The notes: generated by a model from the sequence alone, not told the origin. A DNA stretch of 33,042 bases from Vibrio sp. HI00D65 (GCF_001635455.1 NZ_LWEH01000002.1:1-33042), one strand, 5' to 3'. Counted from the stretch's first letter, positions 8,101 through 17,222 are shown. Numbers and translations are program-made.

Positions 8101-9027
8101 CTAAGCAGACAGTTGCAGTGCCAAAAACGCATCGGCTTCGGCGCGGCTTGGAATTGAGGTTTGAGCGCCAAAGCGAGTCACTGAAATTGCCGCCGCAGCG
8201 TGAGCAAATTTAATCGCACGCTCCATTGGCATGTCTTCAAGTAAGCCAGTAACTAATGCACCGTTGAAGGTATCACCAGCTGCGGTTGTATCAGTCGCTT
8301 CAACGCGGAAGCCTGCTATCAGTTCACCTTCACCGTGTCTACTTACCCATACACCCTTAGCGCCAAGCGTGATCATTACTGTCTCGATGCCTTTCGCATG
8401 CAGAGCCAAAGATGCCTGATGAGCAGATGCGCTGTCGGTTACGGTAACGCCTGTCAGTACTTCTGCTTCGGTTTCGTTTGGTGTGATCACATCAACACAC
8501 GCTAGTAAGGTATCCGATAATGGACGAGCAGGGGCTGGGTTTAGAATCACGCGAGTTCCGCTCTCTTTTGCGGTTTTCGCTGCGTATTCAATGCCTTCGA
8601 TAGGAGTTTCCAATTGAGTTAGAAGATATTTCGCGCCGCGGATCTTCTCTAAGTGTGGTTCGATTTGTTCGCAAGTCAGCTTGTTGTTCGCTTCTGGAGA
8701 AAGACAAATGCTGTTTTCACCCGCTGCTGATACTTGGATCATCGCGATGCCCGTAGGCGTGTTCTCAGCCATGATTACGCCATCGATGTTGATGCCGTCT
8801 TTAGCAAAGTCTTGACGAATGTTGATGCCGAATGGGTCGTCACCGACACAGGCAATAAAGCCGATATCTGCGTTTAATCGCGCTGCAGCGACCGCTTGGT
8901 TTGCGCCTTTACCGCCAGGGATGACCTGATAGTTACCACCAATCAAGGTTTCACCCGGGCGAGGGAACGAAGGAACTTGCAGTACGTGGTCAGCGTTAAC
9001 GCTACCTAAAACAATCAGTTGAGTCAT
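8101..9027 (-). CDS. rbsK: Ribokinase RbsK
   Basis: This 308-residue PfkB-family kinase phosphorylates D-ribose to ribose 5-phosphate with ATP in the cytoplasm. The N-terminal substrate motif GSVNADH (8-14), the GGKGANQA signature (38-45) and the C-terminal DTTAAGDTFNGA (catalytic Asp252) are intact. The start was moved to the ATG at 9027 (MTQLIVLGS). It has AAGG about eight bases upstream and gives the normal ribokinase length; a longer reading from 9108 would add 27 unrelated residues. It lies between rbsB and rbsR, separated from rbsB by a 213-base gap with a strong hairpin. That hairpin probably lowers expression relative to the binding protein. Confidence 0.95.
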   Translation of the reverse strand: MTQLIVLGSVNADHVLQVPSFPRPGETLIGGNYQVIPGGKGANQAVAAARLNADIGFIACVGDDPFGINIRQDFAKDGINIDGVIMAENTPTGIAMIQVSAAGENSICLSPEANNKLTCEQIEPHLEKIRGAKYLLTQLETPIEGIEYAAKTAKESGTRVILNPAPARPLSDTLLACVDVITPNETEAEVLTGVTVTDSASAHQASLALHAKGIETVMITLGAKGVWVSRHGEGELIAGFRVEATDTTAAGDTFNGALVTGLLEDMPMERAIKFAHAAAAISVTRFGAQTSIPSRAEADAFLALQLSA

Positions 9028-9190
9028 GATACGAGCCTTATGATATATCGTATTTGAAAATGCATGGGTGTTTCTCATTGCTAACTCTTTAAGTCGCGAG
9101 AGAGTCATTAAGTCGCGATAGGAGATGAGAAACAGCGATGCACTGTCGGTTTTTGCTTTTTGCTTTGAGCCAGTGAGTGATTGAGTAAAG

Positions 9191-9220
9191 AAAGCAGGGA
9201 GATAGGGGACTCCCTGCTTT
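9191..9220 (-). terminator. Attenuator-like hairpin between rbsB and rbsK
   Basis: AAAGCAGGGAG (9191-9201) and CTCCCTGCTTT (9210-9220) form an 11-bp perfect stem with an 8-base loop. On the minus strand the stem ends in TTTCTTTA, a moderate U-tract. It lies 22 bases past the rbsB stop. Partial termination or 3'-end protection would make RbsB abundant relative to RbsK and RbsR. Confidence 0.7.
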
Positions 9221-9241
9221 GTATTACTCGTTTGGCATCGA

Positions 9242-10120
9242 TTATTTAGCGATGATTTTTAGAGGTACTGGTACGTACTCGTCTACTTTTTCGCCTTTCA
9301 GTACTTTGTCAGCCATCTCGATACCTAGAGAACCGATTAGGTCTGGCTGTTGTGCAACGGTTGCGCCAAGTAGGCCACGGTTAACAGCAGCGATGCCGTC
9401 GTCTGTGCCGTCGAAGCCAACGATCATTACATCTTTACCAGATGCTTGAACTGCGCGTAGTGCACCTAGAGCCATTTCATCGTTTTGAGCGAATACTGCT
9501 TCAACATCTGGGTTAGCTGCCAGTAGGTTTTCCATTACGTTCAGACCTTTAGTTCGGTCGAAATCTGCTGGTTGACTAGCAAGAAGCTCAAGGCCGCTGC
9601 TGTCTACCGCGTTCATGAAGCCTTCTCCACGTTCACGAGCTGCAGAAGTACCAGCGATACCTTCAAGTTGGATTACTTTCGCTTTTTCGCCCACTTTTTC
9701 CATGATGAAGTGACCCGCCATTTCACCACCGATTACGTTATCAGAAGCGATGTGGCTCACTACGTCACCACGGCTTGCACCACGGTCTAGCGTTAGTACT
9801 GGGATGTTAGAGCGGTTAGCCATGCGAATTGCGTTAGATACTGCATCTGAATCTGTTGGGTTGATCAGGATTGCCTTAACACCACGAATGGTTAGATCTT
9901 CAATGTTCGACAGCTCTTTGCTTGGGTCGTTTTGAGAATCAAGAACGATAAGCTTGTAGCCTAGCTCTTCAGCTTTCGCTTCTGCGCCATCTTTCATGGT
10001 TACAAAGAATGGGTTGTTCAATGTAGACAGAACGATTGCCATTGTATCTTGCGCCTGTGCAGACACAGATACCGTTGTAGAAAGCAGAGCAGCAGAAATA
10101 AGAGTCGCTAATTTTTTCAT
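9242..10120 (-). CDS. rbsB: Ribose ABC transporter periplasmic binding protein RbsB
   Basis: This 292-residue exported protein belongs to the type I periplasmic binding protein fold. The signal peptide ([21 protein letters not shown]) has a cleavage site after AQA at residue 23. The mature start, [15 protein letters not shown], is the classic ribose/galactose-binding motif, and [17 protein letters not shown] and DRGASRG match the ribose-binding loops. It delivers D-ribose to RbsC/RbsA and may also serve chemotaxis. AAGGAC precedes the ATG. It is flanked by hairpins on both sides (10144-10167 upstream, 9191-9220 downstream), consistent with a stabilised, highly expressed message segment. Confidence 0.96.
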   Translation of the reverse strand: MKKLATLISAALLSTTVSVSAQAQDTMAIVLSTLNNPFFVTMKDGAEAKAEELGYKLIVLDSQNDPSKELSNIEDLTIRGVKAILINPTDSDAVSNAIRMANRSNIPVLTLDRGASRGDVVSHIASDNVIGGEMAGHFIMEKVGEKAKVIQLEGIAGTSAARERGEGFMNAVDSSGLELLASQPADFDRTKGLNVMENLLAANPDVEAVFAQNDEMALGALRAVQASGKDVMIVGFDGTDDGIAAVNRGLLGATVAQQPDLIGSLGIEMADKVLKGEKVDEYVPVPLKIIAK

Positions 10121-10143
10121 GGTGTAAGTCCTTTGTGTAGGGT

Positions 10144-10167
10144 GAGCTAGGAGGTGAGTCCTAGCTC
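10144..10167 (-). other. Hairpins in the rbsC-rbsB gap
   Basis: GAGCTAGGA (10144-10152) and TCCTAGCTC (10159-10167) pair perfectly around a 6-base loop, 24 bases before the rbsB start. A second small stem, GCTTTTC/GAAAAGC, lies at 10211-10228 nearer rbsC. Neither is followed by a good U-tract. They are likely mRNA processing or stability elements protecting the rbsB segment. Confidence 0.55.
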
Positions 10168-10257
10168 GTTGTTACATTATTTATAGATTTAATGTTTGTT
10201 ATTTATTGATGCTTTTCTGTTGAAAAGCAGGGTGTTGCATTGACTCAAACTAGAGTC

Positions 10258-11250
10258 TTATTTGTTTTTGTTGTCGACCAATACTGCCAGAAGAATAACC
10301 ACTGCTTTTGCAATCATCTGGTAGTAAGAAGAAACGTCTAGTAGGTTTAGGGCGTTGTTTAGGAAGCCGATAATCAGTGCACCAATCAATGTGCCCATGA
10401 TACGACCACGACCGCCAGCTAAGCTTGTACCGCCAAGAACCACGGCTGCGATAGCGTCTAGCTCATACCCCATACCTGCGGTTGGTTGAGCTGATGACAA
10501 ACGAGAAGCCACAATGATGCCCGCAACCGCTGCTAACAGACCACAGATTGCGTAAACGCCGATTTTTACTTTGTCTACGTCGATGCCTGATAGGCGGGTT
10601 GCTGATTCGTTGCCGCCAAGTGCGTAAACGTAACGGCCAAAGCGTGTGTGGTTAAGTAGGTACCAAACGGATGCGAATACTACGACCATGATCCAAACTG
10701 GAACCGGTACACCCATTGCGTAGCCTGTACCAAACCAAGCGAATGCGTCTGCTGTGTCCGTAAAGCCTGTTGAGATAGGGCGACCGTCGGTGTAAACCAT
10801 GGTTACACCACGAAGTAGTGTCATGGTTACTAGCGTTGCGATGAAGGCTTGAACCTTACCCTTAGCTATAATCACACCACTAATAGCACCTAATGCTGCA
10901 CCAGCTACTAGAGCCGTTGGTACTGCGATCATCACAGGGATTTCCATGCCAATCATGCTGGCTGCGAATGCACCACAAAGCGCCAGTACAGAACCAACAC
11001 TCAAGTCGATACCTGCGGTTAGGATAACCAGCGTCATACCTACAGCAATGATTGCGTTAACCGAGGTTTGGCGCAGAATGTTTAGAATGTTATCGACAGT
11101 AAAGAAGTTTGGGTTTAAGAAAGAAACGATAACAATCAGGAAGATCAAAGCGATTAATGACTTTTGATCAATCAGCCACTCTTTGCTGATTAACGGCTTT
11201 TTCTTCGGCGCTTCAGTTTCAGTTGTTTTGCTCATGGTTTTGGTACTCAT
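10258..11250 (-). CDS. rbsC: Ribose ABC transporter permease RbsC
   Basis: This 330-residue inner-membrane permease has a charged cytoplasmic N-terminus (about 30 residues, with TEAPKKKPL) followed by 8-10 hydrophobic segments. The family signature [19 protein letters not shown] (about 70-88) and the ABC-contacting [10 protein letters not shown] (about 272-281) are present. It forms the channel with an RbsA ATPase unit and receives ribose from RbsB. The ATG overlaps the rbsA stop as ATGA (11247-11250), implying translational coupling. GAGGA just upstream supports this start over the second Met at position 6. Confidence 0.96.
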   Translation of the reverse strand: MSTKTMSKTTETEAPKKKPLISKEWLIDQKSLIALIFLIVIVSFLNPNFFTVDNILNILRQTSVNAIIAVGMTLVILTAGIDLSVGSVLALCGAFAASMIGMEIPVMIAVPTALVAGAALGAISGVIIAKGKVQAFIATLVTMTLLRGVTMVYTDGRPISTGFTDTADAFAWFGTGYAMGVPVPVWIMVVVFASVWYLLNHTRFGRYVYALGGNESATRLSGIDVDKVKIGVYAICGLLAAVAGIIVASRLSSAQPTAGMGYELDAIAAVVLGGTSLAGGRGRIMGTLIGALIIGFLNNALNLLDVSSYYQMIAKAVVILLAVLVDNKNK

Positions 11251-12752
11251 GCTGCGTCCTCGTTAATCTTTTTACCGACCGCACACGCCAGTAATAATTC
11301 TTGGTTTGCTTCTTTAGCGTCAAATTCACCGCTGATGCGGCCTTCATGCATCACCATGATGCGGTCACTCATTCCTAATACTTCTGGCATTTCAGAGGAC
11401 ACCAAAATGATGCTCATACCGTCGGCTTTAAACTTATTAATGAGTTGGTAAATCTCTTTTTTCGCACCGACATCGACACCACGGGTTGGCTCATCGAGAA
11501 TCAGTACTTTTGGTTTGGTCATCAAGCCTTTAGCGATAGCCACTTTCTGCTGGTTACCACCAGAAAGGTTGCCGATGATTTGCTCGCGAGTAGGGGTTTT
11601 GATGTTGAATAGCTTGATGAAGTCATCCACTGCGATCACTTCGTCTTTGTGTTGGATTTGACCGCTTTTGGTCAGTAGATCCAGTGAACAAAGCGACATG
11701 TTCTCTTTCACTGAAAGCCCAAGCACTAAGCCATCACCTTTACGGTCTTCAGAGATGTAAGCGATGCCATTAGCAAGGCCATCTTTTGGGCTCACAGGGT
11801 TGATGGTTTTGTTTTCTAAGTTGATAACGCCGCACTCACTCGGAAGTGCACCGTAAATCACCTTCATCAATTCTGTACGGCCAGCACCCATTAGCCCTGA
11901 TACACCAAGGATTTCTCCACGCTTTAAGATAAAGCTAACGTCATGAACACCAGAACCAGTAAGGCCAATCACTTCTAAGCAGGTTTCGCCATGGCTTGGA
12001 GCGATGCGAGGGTATTGTTCGTCGAGCTTACGACCAACCATCATTTCGATTAAGCCGTCTTCGTCTGTATCTTTTACTTCACATTGACCAATGAACTTGC
12101 CGTCACGAAGTACGGTGATGTCGTCACAGATCTCGAAGATCTCTTTCAAGCGGTGAGAGATGTAAACAATGCCGCAGCCTTCATCACGCAGTTCGTTGAT
12201 TACTTTGAACAGAGATTCGGTTTCAGTATCGGTTAGGGCATCTGTTGGTTCATCCATGATGATGACCTTAGATTCAAACGATAGGGCTTTCGCAATCTCT
12301 ACCATTTGTTGCTCACCTAGGCTCAGTTCGCCTAGTGGTGTTTTTGAGCTGTGTTTTACGTTTAGGCGTTTCAGTAGCTTGTCGGCTTCTTGGTACATCT
12401 CATTCCACAAGATTCGACCCATGGTGCCTGTGATTTCACGACCTAAGTAGATGTTCTCGGCGATGGTCAGCTCAGGGATCAGGTTCAGTTCTTGGTGAAT
12501 GATACTGATACCGGCTTGTTGAGAGTCACGAGGCCCTTTAAATGCAGCAGGTTTACCTTGGTAGGCGATAGTACCGCCATCCAATTGATAGATACCTGTT
12601 AGTACTTTCATGAGGGTTGATTTACCTGCACCGTTTTCGCCCATTAACGCCATCACGCGTCCTGGGTAAACGTTGAGGCTTGCCTTATCTAGTGCTTTCA
12701 CACCAGGGAAGGCCTTCTCAATTGAGCTAAGTTCTAAAATGGCTTGAGTCAT
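11247..12752 (-). CDS. rbsA: Ribose ABC transporter ATP-binding protein RbsA
   Basis: This 501-residue protein carries two fused ABC ATPase domains. Domain 1 has Walker [10 protein letters not shown] (38-46), signature LSLGEQQ and Walker [11 protein letters not shown]. Domain 2 has the degenerate Walker [10 protein letters not shown] typical of sugar ATPases of this family, with LSGGNQQ and [11 protein letters not shown]. Domain 2 therefore probably binds but may not hydrolyse ATP well, as is known for the family. It powers ribose import through RbsC. AAGGA precedes the ATG. The gene follows rbsD after 85 bases and overlaps rbsC by four. Confidence 0.96.
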   Translation of the reverse strand: MTQAILELSSIEKAFPGVKALDKASLNVYPGRVMALMGENGAGKSTLMKVLTGIYQLDGGTIAYQGKPAAFKGPRDSQQAGISIIHQELNLIPELTIAENIYLGREITGTMGRILWNEMYQEADKLLKRLNVKHSSKTPLGELSLGEQQMVEIAKALSFESKVIIMDEPTDALTDTETESLFKVINELRDEGCGIVYISHRLKEIFEICDDITVLRDGKFIGQCEVKDTDEDGLIEMMVGRKLDEQYPRIAPSHGETCLEVIGLTGSGVHDVSFILKRGEILGVSGLMGAGRTELMKVIYGALPSECGVINLENKTINPVSPKDGLANGIAYISEDRKGDGLVLGLSVKENMSLCSLDLLTKSGQIQHKDEVIAVDDFIKLFNIKTPTREQIIGNLSGGNQQKVAIAKGLMTKPKVLILDEPTRGVDVGAKKEIYQLINKFKADGMSIILVSSEMPEVLGMSDRIMVMHEGRISGEFDAKEANQELLLACAVGKKINEDAA

Positions 12753-12837
12753 GTCGGTTCCTTTACTCGGGGCCAGTTGTATTTGGTTATTCTGTCTTTC
12801 AGCTGTAACGCTGGGCTGTCGTTATGTTTCGCTTGAG

Positions 12838-13257
12838 CTAAAACGTTACGCCAGCTTGGAAAATGACATTCGCGTAAGGTGTGCATTCACCGGTACGAAT
12901 CACAGCGCGGCTTTCATGAGTGCGCTGTTTAAACTCTTCATGAGTGATGTAAGAAATCGCAATTTCTTTACCACAACGGGCTTCTTCTGTTTTGATTTGA
13001 TCAATCAGTGCTGCATGATGCTCTGGGCTAACTTTTGCAAATTCTTCTGCGATAACTACACCTTCAATTTGAGATTCATTAAGCATGGTTTCTACCGTCT
13101 GAGCAAAGCTTGGAACACCGTGAGTTAAAGCTAGGTCTATACGAGAAACATGATCTGGAATCGGCAGTCCTGCATCACAAATCGTAATTTCGTCTGTGTG
13201 GCCAAGAGTCGCCACTAAGTAGGAGAGTTCAGAGTTTATTAGAGTACTTTTTTTCAT
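12838..13257 (-). CDS. rbsD: D-ribose pyranase RbsD
   Basis: This 139-residue cytoplasmic enzyme interconverts the pyranose and furanose forms of ribose so that ribokinase receives the furanose. The N-terminal motif LGHTDEITICDAGLP holds the catalytic His20 and the conserved Asp28, and the C-terminus (RTGECTPYANVIFQAGVTF) is the typical active-site end with Tyr and Asn. Its length matches E. coli RbsD. It is the first gene of the operon, directly behind the operator region, with AGGT before the ATG. Confidence 0.95.
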   Translation of the reverse strand: MKKSTLINSELSYLVATLGHTDEITICDAGLPIPDHVSRIDLALTHGVPSFAQTVETMLNESQIEGVVIAEEFAKVSPEHHAALIDQIKTEEARCGKEIAISYITHEEFKQRTHESRAVIRTGECTPYANVIFQAGVTF

Positions 13258-13314
13258 ATTACGACCTATCGAAAAAACACGTTTGATGGGATGAGAAACA
13301 ACTCAAGAAAAGCC

Positions 13315-13330
13315 ATCGAAACGTTTCGAT
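13315..13330 (-). promoter_or_regulatory. RbsR operator, rbsD-proximal
   Basis: ATCGAAACGTTTCGAT is a perfect 16-bp palindrome of LacI-family type with a central CG, 58 bases upstream of the rbsD ATG. The 306-base gap 13258-13563 contains this site, a second identical copy and CRP-like sites. A possible minus-strand -10 (TATTAT, 13340-13335) lies just upstream of it, so RbsR bound here would block initiation or early elongation. Confidence 0.85.
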
Positions 13331-13379
13331 AGTGATAATAGTGTGTGATTTGTCATTTGCACCTTTGACCTTCTGAGAG

Positions 13380-13436
13380 TGTGATAATGATCATCGAAAC
13401 GTTTCGATTGGGCGTTTTTTGGTGATCTTAATCACC
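13380..13436. promoter_or_regulatory. CRP-like sites upstream of rbsD
   Basis: GGTGATCTTAATCACC (13421-13436) has the GTGA-N6-TCAC core of a CRP site with both outer bases off. A second, weaker candidate, TGTGATAATGATCATC (13380-13395), overlaps the edge of the distal operator. Catabolite activation of rbs is known in related bacteria; its use of these sites is inferred. Confidence 0.45.
13393..13408 (-). promoter_or_regulatory. RbsR operator, distal copy
   Basis: This is a second, identical ATCGAAACGTTTCGAT palindrome. It is 78 bp centre-to-centre from the proximal one, about 7.4 helical turns. The half-turn phase and the pairing suggest cooperative binding or a small DNA loop around the promoter. 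Confidence 0.8.
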
Positions 13437-13563
13437 GTGATTGATTGCATACATTCAAGGGAAATAGGGACTAGGTTGGTTTTAGTGGAGCCCAAACGAT
13501 GCCAAATCTAAGAACAAGTTTACTCACAGTGTCGCTTTACCGCTGGATCCAATAGGGCAAAGC

Positions 13564-13902
13564 CTAAACCAGTACACCTTCTTTTATCGATAGAGCGTAA
13601 CCAAACTTAGTGACCGTGAGAATTTGGATGTGAGGTGTTCTTAAGCGAGCGAATACGTTACGCAGGTTATAAATAACGTTAGCTAGGGCGTGAGGTGATG
13701 AGAGCTCTCCGTCCCAACACACATCAATAATATGTTCTTTAGTTATCGGCTTTCCTATGTTTTCTACTAATAGACAGAGCACAGACAATACCTGAGGGCG
13801 CAATGCAATACGGTTACCTTGCTGGTTGGTAATCGTTCGAGAGTTGGTATCAATGAGTAGGCCGCTGAAGTCTATGGTGTGGTTCATCGTATTTATGTTC
13901 AT
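13564..13902 (-). CDS. Stand-alone winged-helix (OmpR/ToxR-type) DNA-binding protein
   Basis: This 112-residue protein is essentially one Trans_reg_C winged-helix domain: N-terminal strands (FSGLLIDTNSRTIT), Leu/Arg-rich helix 1 (LRPQVLSVLCLLVENIG), KPITKEHIIDVCW, the recognition helix region (HALANVIYNLRNVF), and the wing ending ILTVTKFGYAL. ToxR and CadC relatives carry this domain at the N-terminus of a membrane protein, and OmpR relatives carry it behind a receiver. Here there is no receiver, membrane segment or C-terminal sensor, so it is either an orphan regulator with a protein partner or a compact DNA-binding protein. It is divergent from the outer-membrane barrel gene. No strong ribosome binding site is visible, and Met6 is an alternative start. 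Confidence 0.8.
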   Translation of the reverse strand: MNINTMNHTIDFSGLLIDTNSRTITNQQGNRIALRPQVLSVLCLLVENIGKPITKEHIIDVCWDGELSSPHALANVIYNLRNVFARLRTPHIQILTVTKFGYALSIKEGVLV

Positions 13903-14065
13903 TTGTTCTGAATAGTAAAGATTGGTTTATGGCTTGTTGTGCACGTAAGCGAGCAATCAAAGCGCGCGGATTATGCAAAATCACACCTCTTTTGAAAGTA
14001 AGCACACGTAAGCCGCGTAAGAAAAAATATAAAAAACCGTTGGTTTGAAAATGGATGTGAGAATT

Positions 14066-14080
14066 TTCACTTAAAGTGAA
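14066..14080. promoter_or_regulatory. Palindrome in the divergent regulator/barrel gap
   Basis: TTCACTT-A-AAGTGAA is a perfect 7-bp dyad in the 398-base gap between the winged-helix gene (starts 13902, leftward) and the barrel gene (starts 14301, rightward). The rest of the gap is AT-rich with no ORF. It is a candidate operator for the divergent pair; the binding protein is not known. Confidence 0.4.
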
Positions 14081-14300
14081 GGTGATTTATTTCTATGTTA
14101 TTCAGTTAGTTATTTGTTTTTACTGATTGTGTTGTTCGAGGTTACTAAGTGATTATATTTTTATTTATTTTTTTGTTATCTGTGAGCGTAAGCTGCTTGC
14201 CAATTCGACGGGGTGTCGGATGACTCTAAAAAGATTGTGCGGTTTGGGAACACTAAGCAATCTTGATTTGAAATTTTGAAATAAGTAAGGTTAAGCAGTA

Positions 14301-14936
14301 ATGAATAACAAACTAATTTTAGGCGTGGCATTGATGTCAGCTTTAGCGACAAACAGTGTAACGGCGGCAGAGAGTGGCTTTTACTTAGGTGGTGCAATTG
14401 GTACTGCTGGCGTGGATGATGATGGCTTTGTTGCATCATCGACAGATCCGATGACTTTTAAAGCTGAAGACAACTCTTACCGTCTAATTGCAGGTTACAA
14501 GTTTAACCGCATTGTATCGCTGGAGGTTCAATACACAGACTACGGCGATGTAGTGGCAAAAAACCACGCTGCTAAAAACGAAGGTTTCACATGGACACCT
14601 CAAATGTTATCGGTAGCTGCAAACCTAGGATACACATTTGATAACGGCATGCGTCCGTTCGGCATTATCGGCCTATCTTCTCTCGACCTAGACATGAAAA
14701 ATGCAGATGGTTCTCGCCCTTCTGGTTCTGAATTTGATGATACTGGTACTGGCGTACGTTACGGCATCGGTGTTGAGTATACATCACCAAAATTATCAGC
14801 GTTAAGCGTAAGACTTGGTTATGAAGCTGATGTTTTTACTGTCGAAAGTTATGAGGGCTTTTTCTGGAGCCGCAGAAAAGTTGAAAATGACATCGTACTA
14901 GATTCGTTCTACCTAGGCGCAACATACAACTTTTAA
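14301..14936 (+). CDS. Outer-membrane beta-barrel protein (OmpA-like N-domain, small porin family)
   Basis: This 211-residue exported protein has a signal peptide (MNNKLILGVALMSALATNSVTA, cleavage near residue 22). Alternating strands follow: FYLGGAIGTAGV, YRLIAGYKFNRIVSLEVQYTDYG, LSVAANLGYTFDNGMRPFGIIGLSS, VRYGIGVEYTS, SVRLGYEAD. It ends FYLGATYNF, the terminal aromatic strand that the BAM complex recognises. It resembles the eight-stranded OMP_b-brl class with no C-terminal peptidoglycan-binding domain. Function could be a narrow pore or an adhesion/stress protein. AAGG lies about eleven bases before the ATG. It is monocistronic, with a strong terminator. Confidence 0.85.
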   Translation: MNNKLILGVALMSALATNSVTAAESGFYLGGAIGTAGVDDDGFVASSTDPMTFKAEDNSYRLIAGYKFNRIVSLEVQYTDYGDVVAKNHAAKNEGFTWTPQMLSVAANLGYTFDNGMRPFGIIGLSSLDLDMKNADGSRPSGSEFDDTGTGVRYGIGVEYTSPKLSALSVRLGYEADVFTVESYEGFFWSRRKVENDIVLDSFYLGATYNF

Positions 14937-15012
14937 GTTTCACACTTTGTTAAACGGTAAATCGATTTCTAAATGGGGGCGTCGGTTGGCTCAACCCGTT
15001 TGTCTGAAGTGG

Positions 15013-15043
15013 AAAGGCCGCAGTGTTTGACTGCGGCTTTTTT
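15013..15043 (+). terminator. Terminator of the barrel gene
   Basis: GCCGCAGT (15017-15024) and ACTGCGGC (15030-15037) form an 8-bp GC-rich stem with loop GTTTG, followed by six T residues. It sits 10 bases from the end of the convergent nuclease gene and may work in both directions (AAA precedes the stem). Confidence 0.88.
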
Positions 15044-15053
15044 ATGTCTAACT

Positions 15054-16097
15054 CTAGGCTTCGCGGATATGAGCGGTGACGGAAACGACAGCGTGATCGG
15101 TACTGAATTGGTCGCGTTCGAAGCTTGGGTTAATCAGATGATGGTCGAGCACAGTGTAGTTTGATATTTCCATCAAACTTGAGGAGTTCTGGCAGTCAAA
15201 CTCGTTCGACATCAAAATGTAGTCCAGTACAGAACCTGATGCTCCGTAATAATGAGTTGGTTTACGTTGTGAGAGTAAGTCTTCTTCGTGTAATTGATGG
15301 TAGAGGTCCCAACTGTCTCTCAATCTAAAGTGTGAAAGCCAATGTTGGCTGGTTTCATCTCGATTCAACGAATAGCTCAACAACCCTTTGAATTCATCGT
15401 TGAATAGGGGCTTGTTAAAGTCGCCCATCAACACAACGGGTTGGTCGGTTAGATAGCGTTGATTGGTAATGTATTGGTGTAGCATTTGAGCTTCTAGTCC
15501 GCGCTGAACACTCGATAGCCAAGACCCAAGTTGTTCCTGGTGAAGTTTAATCAGAGTATCGCTTTGTGGCTTTTGCTCTGCTGCACTGTCACTCGGTTCT
15601 ACCGTTTCAACTTTAGGCTCTGTTGCGCGTTGTGACTTAAAGTGCACGACATAACAATCGGTTGAGCCTAAGTGAGGCAGTTCAATAGTGGCGTGTACTG
15701 GTGTTCGGTTGAATGAAAAATTGTCACCAAAGCTAAAGGCGGCAAGTAAGCTAGAATCCGGCGTGACAGGCTGAACATTTTCAATCGGATAACGGGAAGC
15801 AATGCCCACAACAGGGGAGGTGTATAGGTAATGATCTTCAACGTGTGCGTTATCGACGACGGCAAAGTGCGGATAGCCCAACTCTGTCATGAGTTTCTTT
15901 AAAGATTCGGGGCTGAAAATTTCTTGGAAGCCAATCACATCACAATCTAATGAACGAATTGCTTCCGCAATCCAATTTTGCTTCTTCTGCCATTCATCGA
16001 AGCTGTAGATGTTCTCAAAATCATAATAAGCGTTCGGTGGCTCAAGGTAGTTCAAAAGGTTGAACGTTGAGAAGGTTACTTGGTTTGGTTTGTTCAA
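15054..16097 (-). CDS. Endonuclease/exonuclease/phosphatase (EEP) family protein
   Basis: This 347-residue protein has the DNase I/APE1-like metal-dependent fold. The ordered motifs are present: TFNLLNY with Asn13, IGFQEIF with the metal ligand Glu59, VVHFKSQR with His152, LMGDFN (223-228) with Asp and Asn of the active site, and FSTDHAVV near the C-terminus with the Asp334/His335 pair. No signal peptide is visible, so it is cytoplasmic unless exported otherwise. Substrates in this family range from DNA to phosphoinositides and nucleotides and cannot be told apart here. The insert at about 157-185 is acidic and low-complexity. The start is TTG at 16097 with AGGA seven bases before it; no upstream ATG fits. 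It is convergent with the barrel gene. Confidence 0.85.
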   Translation of the reverse strand: MNKPNQVTFSTFNLLNYLEPPNAYYDFENIYSFDEWQKKQNWIAEAIRSLDCDVIGFQEIFSPESLKKLMTELGYPHFAVVDNAHVEDHYLYTSPVVGIASRYPIENVQPVTPDSSLLAAFSFGDNFSFNRTPVHATIELPHLGSTDCYVVHFKSQRATEPKVETVEPSDSAAEQKPQSDTLIKLHQEQLGSWLSSVQRGLEAQMLHQYITNQRYLTDQPVVLMGDFNKPLFNDEFKGLLSYSLNRDETSQHWLSHFRLRDSWDLYHQLHEEDLLSQRKPTHYYGASGSVLDYILMSNEFDCQNSSSLMEISNYTVLDHHLINPSFERDQFSTDHAVVSVTAHIREA

Positions 16098-16289
16098 GGT
16101 TGAATCCTATTGAAATCGCTCTTTTAAGGATATCTAAAATATGAAGATATTGTTCGGATTTAGTCAGTTATTTTCATTTGATCTAGCGAAGGTCGTTACT
16201 TTCTGCTTAGATTCTCTCCGTTCGACGCGGCAAAGGTGTCGTGTCTAATTTTCTCTACGATCGGTCGGTCGTTTTCTTATGGTTTTACT

Positions 16290-17153
16290 ATGAAAAAATA
16301 TATTTCTCTCGCTCTTGTATTGTTTAGCGCCTTCTTCTCTACATCGTCACTGAGTCAATCCCTTAAACCGGAATCGATTGAACAAATTGAATCTCGTGTT
16401 TCGGCACGCATTGGTGTGGCTGTCTATGATTCTGCGACCAAGCAGACATGGAGCTACAAGGGGGATGAGCGATTTCCTATGATGAGCACCTTTAAAACTC
16501 TGGCTTGTGCGAACCTTCTCTACGATGCTGAACACAAAGGGCTAGATTTGGATTCAAAGGTCAGCATTAGGTCTGAGGACCTCATTGTTTGGTCTCCGGT
16601 GACTAAAGAGCTGGTCGGCAAAGGTATTTCACTGAGAGATGCATGTAGCGCAACCATGACGATGAGTGACAATACTGCCGCAAACATTGTGCTTGGTGGA
16701 ATCGAAGGCCCCAACGGCTTAACTCAGTTCCTGCGTTCTATTGGAGACAGCCATACTCGCCTTGACCACTTAGAACCAGAATTGAATCATGCTCGACCGG
16801 GTGATGCTCGCGATACCACGACACCGAATAGCATTGTGATGACGCTGAATGAGTTGATGTATGGCGATACGTTGTCACAAGCGTCCACATCGACGTTAAC
16901 AGGGTGGATGATGGGCAATAAAGTGTCTGACGGAATGTTCCGCTCTATCTTGCCTAGTGGTTGGAATATTGCCGATAGATCGGGTGCTGGAGCGTATGGC
17001 TCTCGCGCAATTACGGCTATCGTGTGGAGTGAACATCGCGCTCCATTGATCATCAACGTCTCTCTTACAGAAACTGAATTCACTCTCCAACAACGTGACA
17101 AGGTGATCAACGAAGTAGGTCAACTTATCTTTGACGCGTATCTGGTGCAGTAG
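16290..17153 (+). CDS. Class A beta-lactamase, CARB/PSE (carbenicillinase) type
   Basis: This 287-residue periplasmic serine beta-lactamase has a signal peptide (MKKYISLALVLFSAFFSTSSLS). Mature motifs are STFK with nucleophile Ser66, SDN (126-128), the omega-loop LEPELN with general base Glu162, and ADRSGAGAYG. There RSG replaces the usual KTG; Arg at that position (Ambler 234) is the hallmark of CARB/PSE enzymes. Cys73 and Cys119 match the family disulfide. The strong match of NIADRSGAG and AITAIVWSEH to recalled CARB-1 and vibrio carbenicillinases supports this. ATG at 16290 starts a proper signal peptide; a longer frame from 16236 has 18 non-signal residues. No integron or transposon sequence flanks it, so it looks chromosomal and intrinsic. 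Confidence 0.93.
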   Translation: MKKYISLALVLFSAFFSTSSLSQSLKPESIEQIESRVSARIGVAVYDSATKQTWSYKGDERFPMMSTFKTLACANLLYDAEHKGLDLDSKVSIRSEDLIVWSPVTKELVGKGISLRDACSATMTMSDNTAANIVLGGIEGPNGLTQFLRSIGDSHTRLDHLEPELNHARPGDARDTTTPNSIVMTLNELMYGDTLSQASTSTLTGWMMGNKVSDGMFRSILPSGWNIADRSGAGAYGSRAITAIVWSEHRAPLIINVSLTETEFTLQQRDKVINEVGQLIFDAYLVQ

Positions 17154-17178
17154 CTAATAGCACAGTTAATCCTACGCA

Positions 17179-17222
17179 ATCACGCGCTAGCCACAGGTTC
17201 AGCCATGGCGCTAGCGCGTGAT
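17179..17222 (+). terminator. 13-bp inverted repeat after the beta-lactamase gene
   Basis: ATCACGCGCTAGC (17179-17191) and GCTAGCGCGTGAT (17210-17222) are perfect 13-base arms around an 18-base loop, 25 bases past the stop. The following ATTTCTT is only a weak T-tract, so termination is probable but a regulatory or stability role is possible. The rest of the gap to 17398 contains no gene and presumably the yejA promoter. Confidence 0.55.

Noticed and set aside
13421..13436. Terminator hairpin GGTGAT-CTTA-ATCACC
   Set aside because: The T-run is on the wrong side for transcription from either neighbour; it fits a CRP-like site better.
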